Shown here: positions 15,928-25,136 of the stretch, piece after piece | Position numbering within the stretch: position 1 is the stretch's first letter | Layout: each line of letters begins with the position of its first letter | From: Nonomuraea typhae | GTDB lineage: Bacteria > Actinomycetota > Actinomycetes > Streptosporangiales > Streptosporangiaceae | Length of the DNA: 64,000 nt | NCBI RefSeq assembly: GCF_009760925.1 | Contig: NZ_VRLV01000023.1 | Location: 1 to 64,000 of the forward strand | Reading direction: 5' to 3' | Translations under genes and position numbers: made by a program | The notes under the pieces: model-generated | Database searches by the model: none | What the model saw: only the letters and a program-made list of their open reading frames with translations | Told to the model about the DNA's origin: nothing

Positions 15928-18900
15928 ATGACACGGCGTAACGATGTCCCCGAATGGGCGGAGTTACCGCCCCCGGTCCTAGCTGCCCTCGATGCCTGGC
16001 TGGAGCACGAGGGCATCGAGCACCTCGCGCTCAGGGGCTGGTTCCCGGCCGGGCGCGGGCACGACCCGGTCGGCCTGGTGGAGCGCTCCAGCGACGGGGG
16101 CACAGTCAACCTGGTCGCGAAGTTCTACCAACCTCCGCTCGAGCTCAAGGTGGACCGGGTCGCCGCGGCCGGCCGTACCGCGAGCACCTTCCCGCACCTG
16201 GCCGAGCCGTACGGCGAGCCCGTCACCCTGGGCACCTGGCGGCTGATCCTCCAGGACGTCGCCCTCGGCGACCTCGGAGCCGTGCGGCCCTTGCTGGTGC
16301 CGGTCCTCGGCGGAGACCCGGGGGCGGCGGCGTACTGCGAGGAGATCGTCGCCTCGATCGTCGAGGACTGGAACTCCGGCGACGGCGTGCCGACGCCGCG
16401 GTGGCGCACGGCGACCGTCGAGGACTTCATGTGGGCGATCCTCGGCAAGCGCATGGCCCCGGACGGTCCCATCCGGAGCTGGGCGGACTTGGCCGGCGTG
16501 CCCAGCCGCGGCCACCCGGAGACCATGACCCGCCGGGGCTGGGGCAGGACCCTGCCCAATCCGTTCATGTTGCTGAACAACCCCGCCCACTCCCGGCTGA
16601 GTCTGGAGTCGATAGCAACCGGGCGCGCGCACGGCGACCTGAGCGGGCGTAACATCATGCTGCGGATGCATCCGGAACCCCTGCCCGGCGCTTACAAGCT
16701 CATCGACCTCGACCGCTTCGACACCGACGCCCCGCTGGCCCGCGACCCGATGCACCTGCTGGTCGCCCTCGCCATGGACCTGCTGGCCGAGGATTCCCTC
16801 CACGAGGCGGCCCGCCACGACCTTGTCGGGGCCATCGTCGATCCGCAGGCGGGAACCAGCACCGGGATCGTGCGGCGCTTCGGCGAGATCAGCGCGGCCA
16901 TCCACGAGGGCCCGATGCGGTGGGCGCGCCGCTCCGGTCACGGCCAGGACTGGCGGGTCCAGTCCATGCTCGCGCTGGCGGCCGCCGCCCTCATGCACCT
17001 CGGCCGCCCATTCTTCCCCGACCGGGACAAGGAGTGGTGCCTTCACCTGGCGGCAGCGGCCACCGAACGGCATCAGGTCCTGACCACGTCGGACGACCCC
17101 TACGCACCCCGGCGACAGGCCGCGCGGGTGCCGACTTCCCCGGGCGAGGGGGGGCGGATGGACACGATACGGCTGGCCGTACTGCGCGCACCCGGAGGCG
17201 ACGCGTTCGCGGACACCCTGACCGAGCGCCTGGCCGGCCTGCCGGTGGAGATCGGTCAGGACGTGGCGCAGGCCGACGCCGTGGCGGTCGTGCTCACCGG
17301 TGACCTCCAGGTGACGGATCCGGCTGGAAGCCGCGACCTGCCGGTGGTGTGGTTACGGGTCCATCCGGTGGACGTGCCACCAGGCTGCCGCTGCTACGAC
17401 TTCACCGGACCGGAGCAGTGGGAGGAGCTGATCGGCCACCTGCGCTGGATCGGCTCGCCCGCCTGCCTGATCGACCGATACGAGCAGCGCCTGCGCACGC
17501 TCGACGAGCGGTTCCCCGACGCGGAGCGCCGCGCGCGGGACCGCATCGAGCAGGAACGTCAACTCCTGAAAAGCCGCATAAACTCCCAAAAGGTTCGCCA
17601 GGCTGATCGCGGACGTCCCGCCACCCATGCGCCACCGGTGACCGGCCGTGGCCCGGCGGCCGGCAGCCACGCCGGCGGATTACGGTATTACGGCCAGCCC
17701 CTGCCGCTGGACGAACCACTGGACCGGCTGGAGGAGACGCAGGCGCTGATCGACCTCCTGGCCTCCGGGCATGGGGCGATCGCGCTGATCGGCCCCGACG
17801 GCAACGGCAAGACCGCAATGATCTCACGACTGTTCCACCGGCTCCCCGAGGTCCGCGACGTCCTGCCCATCGACGGCTTCGTCTACCTGCCCGCGCGCGG
17901 GCCGTACCCGATCAACACGGTGACGGTGCTCAGCGCGATCGCGGCGGTCACCCCGGACCGCGACCGGGCCAGACGGGTGCACGCCACGGTCCGGAGCTCC
18001 GCGGTGCCGCTGGGGCAGAACGTCAGCGACGTGGCCAGGGCGATCGGCGAGACCCGCGTGCTGCTCGTGCTCGACGATGTGCAGGACCTCGTCGACGACG
18101 AAGGCGCCTTCGCCGACCGGCAGCTCGCCAACACGCTGACCATGGCCCTGCAGCAGGCGGTACGCCATCTTCAGCTCGTCATGGTGCTTACCGGGCGCGA
18201 GGTGGCCGAGCCCCGGCCGGTCACCCGGCTCTCGCTCGAGCACGGCCTCGAGCACGGAGCCGACTGGGCGTTTCTGGCCGCGATGGTCCCGGATGACCTG
18301 CTCGGCCTGGACGCGCACCGCGGCGTGGCCGCCGACCTGACGACGCTCACCGCCGGGCACCCACGCGTGCTGGAGCTGATGATCACCCTGCTGCACGGCG
18401 AGCCGGACCTCACCCTCACCGGCCTGGTCTTGCAGCTCAAGCGCGAGGGCCTGACGGGGCCGGCGCTGGTGCCACCGCTGCTGAGGCGGGTGCTGGCCGC
18501 GCTGGACCGCACCGAACAGCGCGTCCTGCAGGCCCTCGCCGTGCTCGGCCGTCCCGAGGAGCCCGCCGCCGTGGACGCGATGCTCGCCCCCTACCTCCCC
18601 GGCCAGCTCAACGCGCCCACCCTCGACGAGCTGGTACGGCGCCGCCTCATCCGCAAGGACGGGCACCGGTACGCCCTTCCCCGCGAACCCGACGCGGCCT
18701 GCTTGCTGGATGGCCTGGACCTCGGCTTCGCCGCCGACCGCACCCGCGAGCCCCGTCCCCTGACCCGGAGAGCCCTGTATGCCCTGGCCGCCGACTACTT
18801 CGCGGCGTCCGCACCCCAGGTGCTCGGCGAGGAAGACATGATCCGCCGCCTGGCCGAAGTGGAGATGCGGCTGGCCGGCGGCGAACGGGACAAAGCCGGC

Positions 18901-20097
18901 GAGGTCATGGCCTGGCTGGACACCATATGGTCCCACGAGCAGAGAGCGAACCCCTGGCTGGTGCAGTTACGCGCCCGCGTGCCGATGGAGGACGACTACC
19001 TTGACGTGCAGAACCTCTCCTCCCGAGCCATGACGCTCCTCAACCAGGACGACCCGGACACGGCGATCGACGATCTGGAGGAGGCGATCGAGATCTGCCT
19101 GCGCCCGGACCTGCTGTTGCACCTGAGTGCCTGCGACCTTGCCATCCAGCTCGGGGGCGCGCATCTCCAACGCGGCGACTGTGCCACGGCAGAAGAGTGG
19201 TACGCCTATGCGCTCGACGAGGCCGAAGAAGGTGACCTGCATCTGCTGGCAGGACAGGCGAGGGGCGGGCTCATGCGCTGCCTCTACGAGCACGGGAAGT
19301 TCAAGGAGGCGCTACGTGAGTACAAGCGCGCCAAGGCACACCTCGACCGCGGCGACGAACCCGGCGCGATGGGCTCCAGCCTCGTCCTGGACCTGGCACA
19401 CGCCGCGGTTCTGGCCGCGACCGGCAGGCTGAGACCCGCCGAAGAGGTTCTCGACCAGGGGCGGCGCGAGGCCGAGGAACTCGGGCAGCGCCACCTGACG
19501 GGCGCCTTCATCGGCCAGCGTGCCACGCTCTGCCTCGACATGGGCCGGCCCGACAGAGCCCGCGAACTCGCCACGCACGTGCTCGACCTGGGGATGCAGA
19601 TGAACAACGTGCCCCTGCGCCGGGAGGCGGCCATCGTCCTGGCCCAGGCGTACCTCGGCATGGACGGGAGCGCCGACAGCCTCCGGGCCGCCCAGGCGGC
19701 CGCCAACCACGCCGTGCTGCTCAGCCGGTCGAACCGGACCGGGGTCGCCTTCCTGGTGCAGGGCATCGTCCAGCTGCGCCTGGGCGAGAACCCGAGCGCG
19801 CAGGCCGCGTTCCGCCTCGGGCACGACCAGGCCGAGGAGCTGCTGCGTCGCGACCCCGGCAGCTTCGAGGCGGAGGACCTGCTGGGGCTGACGAGCTGCG
19901 GGCTCGGTATCTGCGGCGGGAAGCGTGAGCGCTTCCGCGAGGCCGAGGAGGCGTTCACCCGGGCCCGGACGATCGCGCCGACGCAGGTCGTCGCCCTGCG
20001 AGCGGGGCGCCTGTTCGACCATCTGGTTCCAGATCCGGACGCGTGGACGAGACCGGTGTACGCGGCCGCGACCGCGTGCTCCGGCGGCTGGCTGTGA
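15928..20097 (+). CDS. Kinase-like/TIR-like/STAND NTPase/TPR signalling protein
   Basis: A 1389-residue multidomain protein. Residues 1-400 resemble a phosphotransferase/kinase: substrate strand VNLVAKFYQPP, catalytic loop RAHGDLSGRNIMLR near 234 and metal-binding LIDLDRFD near 257. Residues 410-540 look like a degenerate TIR/SLOG-type fold (AVVLTGDLQVTD, LPVVWLRVHPVDVPPGC) with a coiled segment. A STAND NTPase follows: Walker A IGPDGNGKTAM near 621, Walker B VLLVLDDVQD near 711, and a winged helix EQRVLQALAVLG. Residues 1000-1370 are TPR-like helices. This is the plan of conflict or abortive-infection proteins that sense through repeats and signal through NTPase oligomerisation. ATG 15928 chosen over GTG 15904 on spacing. 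Divergent from the SLATT-like gene. Confidence 0.7.
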   Translation: MTRRNDVPEWAELPPPVLAALDAWLEHEGIEHLALRGWFPAGRGHDPVGLVERSSDGGTVNLVAKFYQPPLELKVDRVAAAGRTASTFPHLAEPYGEPVTLGTWRLILQDVALGDLGAVRPLLVPVLGGDPGAAAYCEEIVASIVEDWNSGDGVPTPRWRTATVEDFMWAILGKRMAPDGPIRSWADLAGVPSRGHPETMTRRGWGRTLPNPFMLLNNPAHSRLSLESIATGRAHGDLSGRNIMLRMHPEPLPGAYKLIDLDRFDTDAPLARDPMHLLVALAMDLLAEDSLHEAARHDLVGAIVDPQAGTSTGIVRRFGEISAAIHEGPMRWARRSGHGQDWRVQSMLALAAAALMHLGRPFFPDRDKEWCLHLAAAATERHQVLTTSDDPYAPRRQAARVPTSPGEGGRMDTIRLAVLRAPGGDAFADTLTERLAGLPVEIGQDVAQADAVAVVLTGDLQVTDPAGSRDLPVVWLRVHPVDVPPGCRCYDFTGPEQWEELIGHLRWIGSPACLIDRYEQRLRTLDERFPDAERRARDRIEQERQLLKSRINSQKVRQADRGRPATHAPPVTGRGPAAGSHAGGLRYYGQPLPLDEPLDRLEETQALIDLLASGHGAIALIGPDGNGKTAMISRLFHRLPEVRDVLPIDGFVYLPARGPYPINTVTVLSAIAAVTPDRDRARRVHATVRSSAVPLGQNVSDVARAIGETRVLLVLDDVQDLVDDEGAFADRQLANTLTMALQQAVRHLQLVMVLTGREVAEPRPVTRLSLEHGLEHGADWAFLAAMVPDDLLGLDAHRGVAADLTTLTAGHPRVLELMITLLHGEPDLTLTGLVLQLKREGLTGPALVPPLLRRVLAALDRTEQRVLQALAVLGRPEEPAAVDAMLAPYLPGQLNAPTLDELVRRRLIRKDGHRYALPREPDAACLLDGLDLGFAADRTREPRPLTRRALYALAADYFAASAPQVLGEEDMIRRLAEVEMRLAGGERDKAGEVMAWLDTIWSHEQRANPWLVQLRARVPMEDDYLDVQNLSSRAMTLLNQDDPDTAIDDLEEAIEICLRPDLLLHLSACDLAIQLGGAHLQRGDCATAEEWYAYALDEAEEGDLHLLAGQARGGLMRCLYEHGKFKEALREYKRAKAHLDRGDEPGAMGSSLVLDLAHAAVLAATGRLRPAEEVLDQGRREAEELGQRHLTGAFIGQRATLCLDMGRPDRARELATHVLDLGMQMNNVPLRREAAIVLAQAYLGMDGSADSLRAAQAAANHAVLLSRSNRTGVAFLVQGIVQLRLGENPSAQAAFRLGHDQAEELLRRDPGSFEAEDLLGLTSCGLGICGGKRERFREAEEAFTRARTIAPTQVVALRAGRLFDHLVPDPDAWTRPVYAAATACSGGWL

Positions 20098-20122
20098 CGG
20101 ACCTCTGACAGACTTACCCGCG

Positions 20123-20728
20123 ATGTTCGTTCGGATAGCCGTCTTCGACCCCCTGCCCGTCTACCGGCACGGCATCATGACCATCCTGCGAGAGGCCGGG
20201 CTGAGCGGAGACGCGCCGGATGACGTCTTCGCCTGGATGGACGGCGATCACCCGCGCCTCGTGGTGCTGTCCTTGCTGGGCGGCGACGACTGGGAGCGGC
20301 TGGGGCGGCTGTGCCGTACCTATGACGACGTGCTCGTCGTCGCGCTGCTGCCCGACGACGCCGTCACCACGCACGTGCGCGCGCTGGCCGCCGGAGCAGT
20401 CGCCGCGGTGCCCCGCGACGTGCAGCCCTCGGCGGTGCGGGCGGCGGTGGAGGCCGTCATCGCCGGGCGCACCCTGCTGCCCATCGACGTGCTGCGGGGC
20501 CTGACCACGCCGGGCGCAGTGACGCCACCGGAGGCGGTGCCGCCCTCGCCGCGGGAACTGGGGTGGCTGCGCGAGCTGTCCACCGGGGCGACCGTCGCGG
20601 ACGTGGCCGATCGCGCGGGGTATTCGGAGCGGATGATGTTCCGGCTGCTGCGCGAGCTCTACACGAGGATGCGGGCGGGCAACCGTACCGAGGCGCTGCT
20701 GCTGGCCCGCGAGCGCGGATGGTTGTGA
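20123..20728 (+). CDS. Receiver-like/LuxR-type HTH regulator
   Basis: A 201-residue protein opening like a NarL response regulator (VRIAVFDPLPVYRHGIMTIL) but with the phospho-Asp strand as RLVVLSLLGGDD, so the acceptor Asp is replaced by Ser. The C-terminal HTH reads ATVADVADRAGYSERMMFRLLRELYTRM and ends ARERGWL. It begins 25 bases after the STAND gene stop and is probably in the same operon. The ending is repeated in the next gene (AKRRGWL), suggesting duplication. Likely a phosphorylation-independent regulator of the module. Confidence 0.75.
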   Translation: MFVRIAVFDPLPVYRHGIMTILREAGLSGDAPDDVFAWMDGDHPRLVVLSLLGGDDWERLGRLCRTYDDVLVVALLPDDAVTTHVRALAAGAVAAVPRDVQPSAVRAAVEAVIAGRTLLPIDVLRGLTTPGAVTPPEAVPPSPRELGWLRELSTGATVADVADRAGYSERMMFRLLRELYTRMRAGNRTEALLLARERGWL

Positions 20729-20837
20729 GTGCGGAGAGTGCAGAGGGCGGACGCACGGATTGCGTCGTGGACCCGTACGACGATCGCTTTCTAGCGTCGA
20801 AGGATGCGAGCCTGCCGACTTGGGGGAGGCGAGAGCG

Positions 20838-21152
20838 ATGATGACGCGCTGGGGGGACCGCTTCGGGAGGCTTCTGCCGTTCAAGGTACGGCCCGACGAC
20901 GCGAAACCGACGTGGCGGCCCCGGCCGACGCCGAGTCAGCGCGCCCAGGAATCCGGTACGGCGAAGCCGTCCGGGCCAGAGCTGGACTGGTTACGCCGCC
21001 TCGCCCGCGGCGACACGGTCGCGGATGTTGCCCGCTCGGCCGGGGTGTCGGAGCGCACGATGTTCCGCAGGCTCCGTAGCCTCTACAAGAAGATGAAGGT
21101 GCGTGACCGCGCCGCGGCGCTGCGGCTGGCCAAGCGACGCGGCTGGTTGTGA
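20838..21152 (+). CDS. Small LuxR-type HTH protein
   Basis: About 104 residues: a basic, unstructured N-terminus (PTWRPRPTPSQRAQESG) and a C-terminal HTH, DTVADVARSAGVSERTMFRRLRSLYKKMKVR, ending AKRRGWL. It is a receiver-less paralogue of the gene before it. ATG 20838 or 20841 follow a purine-rich GGGGGAGGCGAG. It closes the module; beyond it is non-coding DNA with two dyads and the tRNA scar. Confidence 0.65.
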   Translation: MMTRWGDRFGRLLPFKVRPDDAKPTWRPRPTPSQRAQESGTAKPSGPELDWLRRLARGDTVADVARSAGVSERTMFRRLRSLYKKMKVRDRAAALRLAKRRGWL

Positions 21153-21244
21153 CCCTCCCTTCACAGCCGTTCGTCGCCCCTGCGGGTGCCGAAAATTCTT
21201 CCACCAAACCTGACCTGGAGCTATTCAACGTCGATCGCTCTTGT

Positions 21245-21280
21245 CTGAGCGACGCTCAGCCTGATTTGAGCGGATGCTCA
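21245..21280. promoter_or_regulatory. Tandem TGAGC dyads
   Basis: Two adjacent inverted repeats share half-sites: CTGAGCG-A-CGCTCAG (21245-21259, perfect) and TGAGC-GGAT-GCTCA (21267-21280). They lie in the non-coding stretch after the small HTH gene. No gene starts next to them now, so they may be an operator left from a deleted gene. Confidence 0.4.
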
Positions 21281-21453
21281 GCTTCTATATTTGGACGTCA
21301 CGTAGTGCAATTCATGCGTTATGAGCGCGAATTACCGCGTGTACGCGGCACAGGCCGATAAGCAGCGGCACGCCCCGGCATCCCGCTAATGACAATCACG
21401 TAAATGGTGGTACGAATCGCCACCACGCGACACTGGCCGACATCGATCAAGGA

Positions 21454-21498
21454 AACTCATGAGCCGTGAGTCGTGGGTTCAAGTCCCAGCCGCCCTAC
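21454..21498 (+). repeat. tRNA-Met-like 3' half, left copy (attachment-site scar)
   Basis: The segment reads like a tRNA from the anticodon loop (CTCATGA, CAT anticodon) through the T arm (GTGGGTTCAAGTCCC) to a CGCCCTA acceptor end, with no 5' half and no encoded CCA. It shares the 18-base core GTCGTGGGTTCAAGTCCC with the copy at 38363-38404. It lies 22 bases past the stop of a truncated regulator, so it marks an element junction rather than a working tRNA. Confidence 0.65.
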
Positions 21499-21519
21499 TC
21501 TCCTATACCGGTCAAGCAC

Positions 21520-23124
21520 CTAGGATTCCCCAGTCGGAACATTAGCCGGCTTCGCACAATTGAGCACTAGCTGGCGCACGTCAATACACAGAAAAGGATG
21601 CCACCGCAGCTCGAGATAATTCTTGAGGGTCACTGCGAGCTGCCAGCCCAGGACGGGATATCCATGGTCTGCCGCGCACCTTATGAGCAGCGGAAAGTTC
21701 TCGCGTTCGGTGTCGAACCAGGCCAGGGCGGCAGTGGAGTCGAGGAATCTGGATGGCGTCGCACCCACCACGGCCGGGTTCATCTCGATGGGCCCCGGCC
21801 GGTTCGGCGCAAATGCCGTGCTCGCATGCCGGGACTTGTGCAGGTAGTAGGTAAGAAGCCTATGGACGGCCGTCCGGCGTTCGACCTTACTGTCGACGGC
21901 GAGAGTTCTCTCGGTTGCATATTCTCGGAGCAGCCTGTGGAATGTGAATTTGTCGTCCCGCGAGGGTTCGAGTAAGTGCACCTCCGCCAGGTGGTCCATG
22001 AGCTGGCGGGCGATGCTCGGATGCAGCCCGCCCATGGCCGCCGCGCTCTCGACGCTTACCTGCGCTCCGGGATGCATGCTCAGCAGGCGCCACAATCTCA
22101 TGGCATTGCAGTCGACGCCCTTGAACGACCAGGAGAACACGGTCCGCACCGCCAGGGACTCCCCCACATCGAGCGCCCTGATGAAGTCTCCGCTGGACGC
22201 GAGCTCGTCGACGAAGGTGCCCACTGATGTGTAGGGGTGGTTCACGATCTGCTCCGCGGCGATCCTCATCGCGAGTGGCAGATATCCGCACCGAGCCGCG
22301 AGCGCGTCCACCGCGCCGGCCTGCCCCTGCGTCCTTTCGCCGCCGATGATGCCGGTGATCAACGCTGCCGACTCGGCCGCCGAGAGCGACGAGAGGGTGA
22401 TGCGCCTGGCACCCGTCGTGATGGCTATCTTCGACAACCGCCGCCTGCTGGTGACCACGACGAGAGAACTCGCCGAGCCGGGAAGAAGGGACTCGATCTG
22501 CGGCGATTCGGCGGCGTTGTCCAACACGATCAACACCGCACGCTTGGACAGCATCGTCCGATACAGCGCCGCTCTCTGCGTCAGGCCCTCCGGGAGGGCC
22601 TCGGCGGGCACACCCAACGCGATGAGGAATTCTCCCAGAGCGTCCTTCGGCGTCACCGGGGGGCCGTTCTCCGAATAGCCCCGCAGGTCGATGTAGAGCT
22701 GGCCGTCGGGGAACCGTCTGCTCACGCGGTGGGCCCATCGAAGGGCCAGCATGGTCTTGCCGATGCCCGGGGGGCCGTCGACCAAGATGATCGACGGCGC
22801 GGGGCGGGCGAGGAACTGGTCCAGGTGTGCGAGCTCGGCATTTCTGCCGACGAAACTCGGGATGGCCACGGGTAGCTGAGCGGGTTGGTGCATGGCTCGC
22901 ATGACGAGCATCGCCGCCAGCCGGCCTTCTGCGCCGAGCGCGGAGTCCCAGGCTCCCGCGGAGTCGTGCGAGGGTGTCCGGTGGCCATGCTCGACTTTGG
23001 AGATGTAGCTGGTATCCGTGGGGATCATCGCCGCGAGCTGTGATTGCGACAGGCCGCGGGCTTTCCGCAGTCGACGTACTTCGTGACCGAATTGCAAACC
23101 CAGGTCGTCGTGCTTGACTGACAT
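21520..23124 (-). CDS. XRE-HTH/NB-ARC regulator, C-terminally truncated
   Basis: A 534-residue regulator: XRE helix-turn-helix at 10-65 (LSQSQLAAMIPTDTSYISKVE), then an AfsR/GutR-like NB-ARC ATPase with Walker A VDGPPGIGKTMLAL near 118, Walker B AVLIVLDNA, and GYLPLAMRIAAEQ. Family members normally continue with several hundred residues of TPR repeats; here the protein ends after one or two (KNYLELRWHPFLCI) at a stop 22 bases from the tRNA scar. Truncation by the integration or deletion event is therefore likely. It may be the pathway regulator of the biosynthetic cluster on its right, transcribed in the same direction as most of it. Confidence 0.8.
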   Translation of the reverse strand: MSVKHDDLGLQFGHEVRRLRKARGLSQSQLAAMIPTDTSYISKVEHGHRTPSHDSAGAWDSALGAEGRLAAMLVMRAMHQPAQLPVAIPSFVGRNAELAHLDQFLARPAPSIILVDGPPGIGKTMLALRWAHRVSRRFPDGQLYIDLRGYSENGPPVTPKDALGEFLIALGVPAEALPEGLTQRAALYRTMLSKRAVLIVLDNAAESPQIESLLPGSASSLVVVTSRRRLSKIAITTGARRITLSSLSAAESAALITGIIGGERTQGQAGAVDALAARCGYLPLAMRIAAEQIVNHPYTSVGTFVDELASSGDFIRALDVGESLAVRTVFSWSFKGVDCNAMRLWRLLSMHPGAQVSVESAAAMGGLHPSIARQLMDHLAEVHLLEPSRDDKFTFHRLLREYATERTLAVDSKVERRTAVHRLLTYYLHKSRHASTAFAPNRPGPIEMNPAVVGATPSRFLDSTAALAWFDTERENFPLLIRCAADHGYPVLGWQLAVTLKNYLELRWHPFLCIDVRQLVLNCAKPANVPTGES

Positions 23125-23514
23125 CCGAACGTCCCCCGACTTCGCTGATTGCGTAGTGCTTCGTACTTAATGGCGAAACACGCCCCGATGGAGATTGCGG
23201 CTCGGAATAAGAAGCCTCGTACACGCCGGCCGCGAAACCACTGCGGCGGCTCGAGCAGGTCGTCGCCCGCGCGCCCCGGCGCGGGCCGGCTCAAGAGTCG
23301 TTGGTCTTGATTCCAGTCTGATGCGGAGATCGCAGGGCAGTCGTTAATCACGCCAATGGGCGGCGAGTTCCCCGTCCGCTGCCCGGCGAGACAGCTCCGA
23401 ACCCTTCAGTGAAACGAATGTCCGGCCCTTCACAGTACAAGATCATAACTGGCTTCTGCCGGCAATAAAAGCCCTCCTGAGTCCGTGAATCAGTGAACGG
23501 CATTACCGATGTCG
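23125..23514. other. Non-coding spacer
   Basis: This 390-bp stretch between the regulator and the MFS gene has lower GC content in its right half and no convincing ORF or RNA on either strand. It must hold the promoter of the leftward regulator. Confidence 0.5.
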
Positions 23515-24702
23515 TCAGCTTTTCCCGCGGTTGGCGCGTGGCAGGATCGGCGCGGCGGCGATCACCAGCAGGCCGCCCGCCAAGGGGATGGCCGCGGCGC
23601 CCACGGTGGCCAGCAGCACCCCGCCCAGCACCCCGCCCAGCGAGGCGCCGATGAACATCGCGCACGTGGCCAGCGCCATCGCCTGCGCGGCGGCCCCGGG
23701 CGCGAGCATGTACATCAGCGACTGCAGCGGCGGGTTGACCGCCCATCCGGCCAGTGCCAGGAGAATCGCCGCCGCGATGAGCACCGCGATCGGCATGCCG
23801 CCGGCCAAGGTCACGGCCGCCGTCGCCCAGAGGAAGACCGCGTAGCCCGAGAACGCCAGCAGCAGGGTGCGGTGGGGACCGATCCGGTCGGATGCGCGCC
23901 CCCCGAGCCAGGCGGCAGCCGTACCTGCGATGCCGTGGACCGTGAACAGGAGTGACATCGCCTGATAGTCGACCCCGCCCGCCGTACGGAAGATCGGGAA
24001 CATGTACGTCAGCAACATCAACCCGCCGGTGCCACTGATGATCAGCGCCACGAACACGCGGACCACGGAACCCTGCGTGAGCGGGGCGAGTTGAGCGCGC
24101 AGCCCGTCCCACGGCGGCGCCGCGACCTTGGGCACGGCGAAGGTCCCCAGCAGCGCGAGGACCGCGAGGACCGCGACGAAGACCATCGTCGCGCGCCAGC
24201 CGTACTGGCCGCCGATCCAGGTCCCGATGGGCACGCCGAGCACGAGAGCGGCGGTGATGCCGGTCGTGACCAGGCTCAGGTAGCGTCCGCGCCGGTCCTC
24301 CGGAGCGATCATCGCGGCGGCCGCCATCGCCGCGGGAGTGCTCGCGGCTGCGGCGAGCCCGCCGACGACCCGGAGCACGATCAGGATGGTGTACGAGGGG
24401 GCGACGGCGGCGAGCACATTCGCGACGGCGAACACGGCGAGCCCGCCGAACAACACGGGACGCCGCGGGAGCCGCGCCGTGATCACCGCCATCAGCAGCG
24501 AGCCGAGACCGAAGGCGATGGCGTAGGCCGTGACGAGTTGCCCGGCGAGCGGCTCGCCGACGCGGAGGTCGGTGGCGATGTCCGGCAGGACGCCGGCGAT
24601 CACCATGTCGCCGGTGGCGCCCGCGAACGCGGCCAAGGCCAGGGGGAAGGCGCGGCTGATCGACGCGGTACCGGAACCGGTCCGCGTGGCGGCAACGGTC
24701 AT
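23515..24702 (-). CDS. MFS exporter (DHA1/Cmx-like)
   Basis: A 395-residue, about 12-TM drug:H+ antiporter. Visible hallmarks are GDMVIAGVLPDIATDL in TM1, the loop-2 basic motif TARLPRRPVLFGG, and a TM5 motif C-like GVPIGTWIGGQYGWRATM. It is immediately adjacent (TGA then ATG) to the merR gene on the same strand, so merR and this exporter form one unit under the operator at 25117-25136. A second MFS gene at 27858 has the same operator. Self-resistance/export of the cluster product is inferred. Confidence 0.88.
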   Translation of the reverse strand: MTVAATRTGSGTASISRAFPLALAAFAGATGDMVIAGVLPDIATDLRVGEPLAGQLVTAYAIAFGLGSLLMAVITARLPRRPVLFGGLAVFAVANVLAAVAPSYTILIVLRVVGGLAAAASTPAAMAAAAMIAPEDRRGRYLSLVTTGITAALVLGVPIGTWIGGQYGWRATMVFVAVLAVLALLGTFAVPKVAAPPWDGLRAQLAPLTQGSVVRVFVALIISGTGGLMLLTYMFPIFRTAGGVDYQAMSLLFTVHGIAGTAAAWLGGRASDRIGPHRTLLLAFSGYAVFLWATAAVTLAGGMPIAVLIAAAILLALAGWAVNPPLQSLMYMLAPGAAAQAMALATCAMFIGASLGGVLGGVLLATVGAAAIPLAGGLLVIAAAPILPRANRGKS

Positions 24703-25083
24703 TCAGACCGCCTGTCCGATGCCGAGCGCGCGCTCAATCTCCCCGCCGTGCGCGGCGAGCCGCGCTCGCAGACGGCTCAGCCGTTCGATGCGCTCGTCCA
24801 GGCTCTCCAGCCGCGCGTGCACCGTCGACAGAGCCGAGGCGCAGTACGGCCCGTCGCTTAGCGGCCTGTCCAGGCAGCCTCGCTCCATGAACTCGCGGAT
24901 GTCGTCCACCGTCAGCGCGAGGTCCAGGAGGTCCTTGATGTTCACCGCGCGGACCGCGGCGAGCTCGTCATACTCCCGGTAGCCGTTGTCGGCACGGGTG
25001 GGCGACAACAGTCCCTGCTGCTCGTAGTACCGCAGAGAGCGGGCGCTGACGCCGGTACGGCGGGCGAGCTCGCCGATCCTCAT
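24703..25083 (-). CDS. MerR-family regulator of the two exporters
   Basis: A MerR regulator of about 126 residues: N-terminal winged helix MRIGELARRTGVSARSLRYY, EQQGLLSPTRADNGYREYDE, then the dimerisation coiled coil (STVHARLESLDERIERLSRLRARL). The C-terminal effector region is short and has two Cys (RGCLDRPL, GPYCASAL). ATG 25083 has a GGAG six bases upstream; ATG 25101 is possible. Its promoter shows the MerR plan, an 18-bp dyad-containing spacer between TTGACC and a GTAGCG-like -10. A nearly identical site before the second MFS gene implies control of both exporters. Confidence 0.9.
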   Translation of the reverse strand: MRIGELARRTGVSARSLRYYEQQGLLSPTRADNGYREYDELAAVRAVNIKDLLDLALTVDDIREFMERGCLDRPLSDGPYCASALSTVHARLESLDERIERLSRLRARLAAHGGEIERALGIGQAV

Positions 25084-25116
25084 CTCCAACTCCATGGGCA
25101 TGAGACGACGCTACGA

Positions 25117-25136
25117 CCTTGACACTAGCGTCAAGG
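25117..25136. promoter_or_regulatory. MerR operator/promoter, copy 1
   Basis: CCTTGAC-ACTAGC-GTCAAGG is a perfect 7-bp inverted repeat with a six-base core, 33 bases before the merR start. On the minus strand it sits between TTGACC (-35) and the -10 region at an extended spacing, typical of MerR-activated promoters. Confidence 0.75.
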
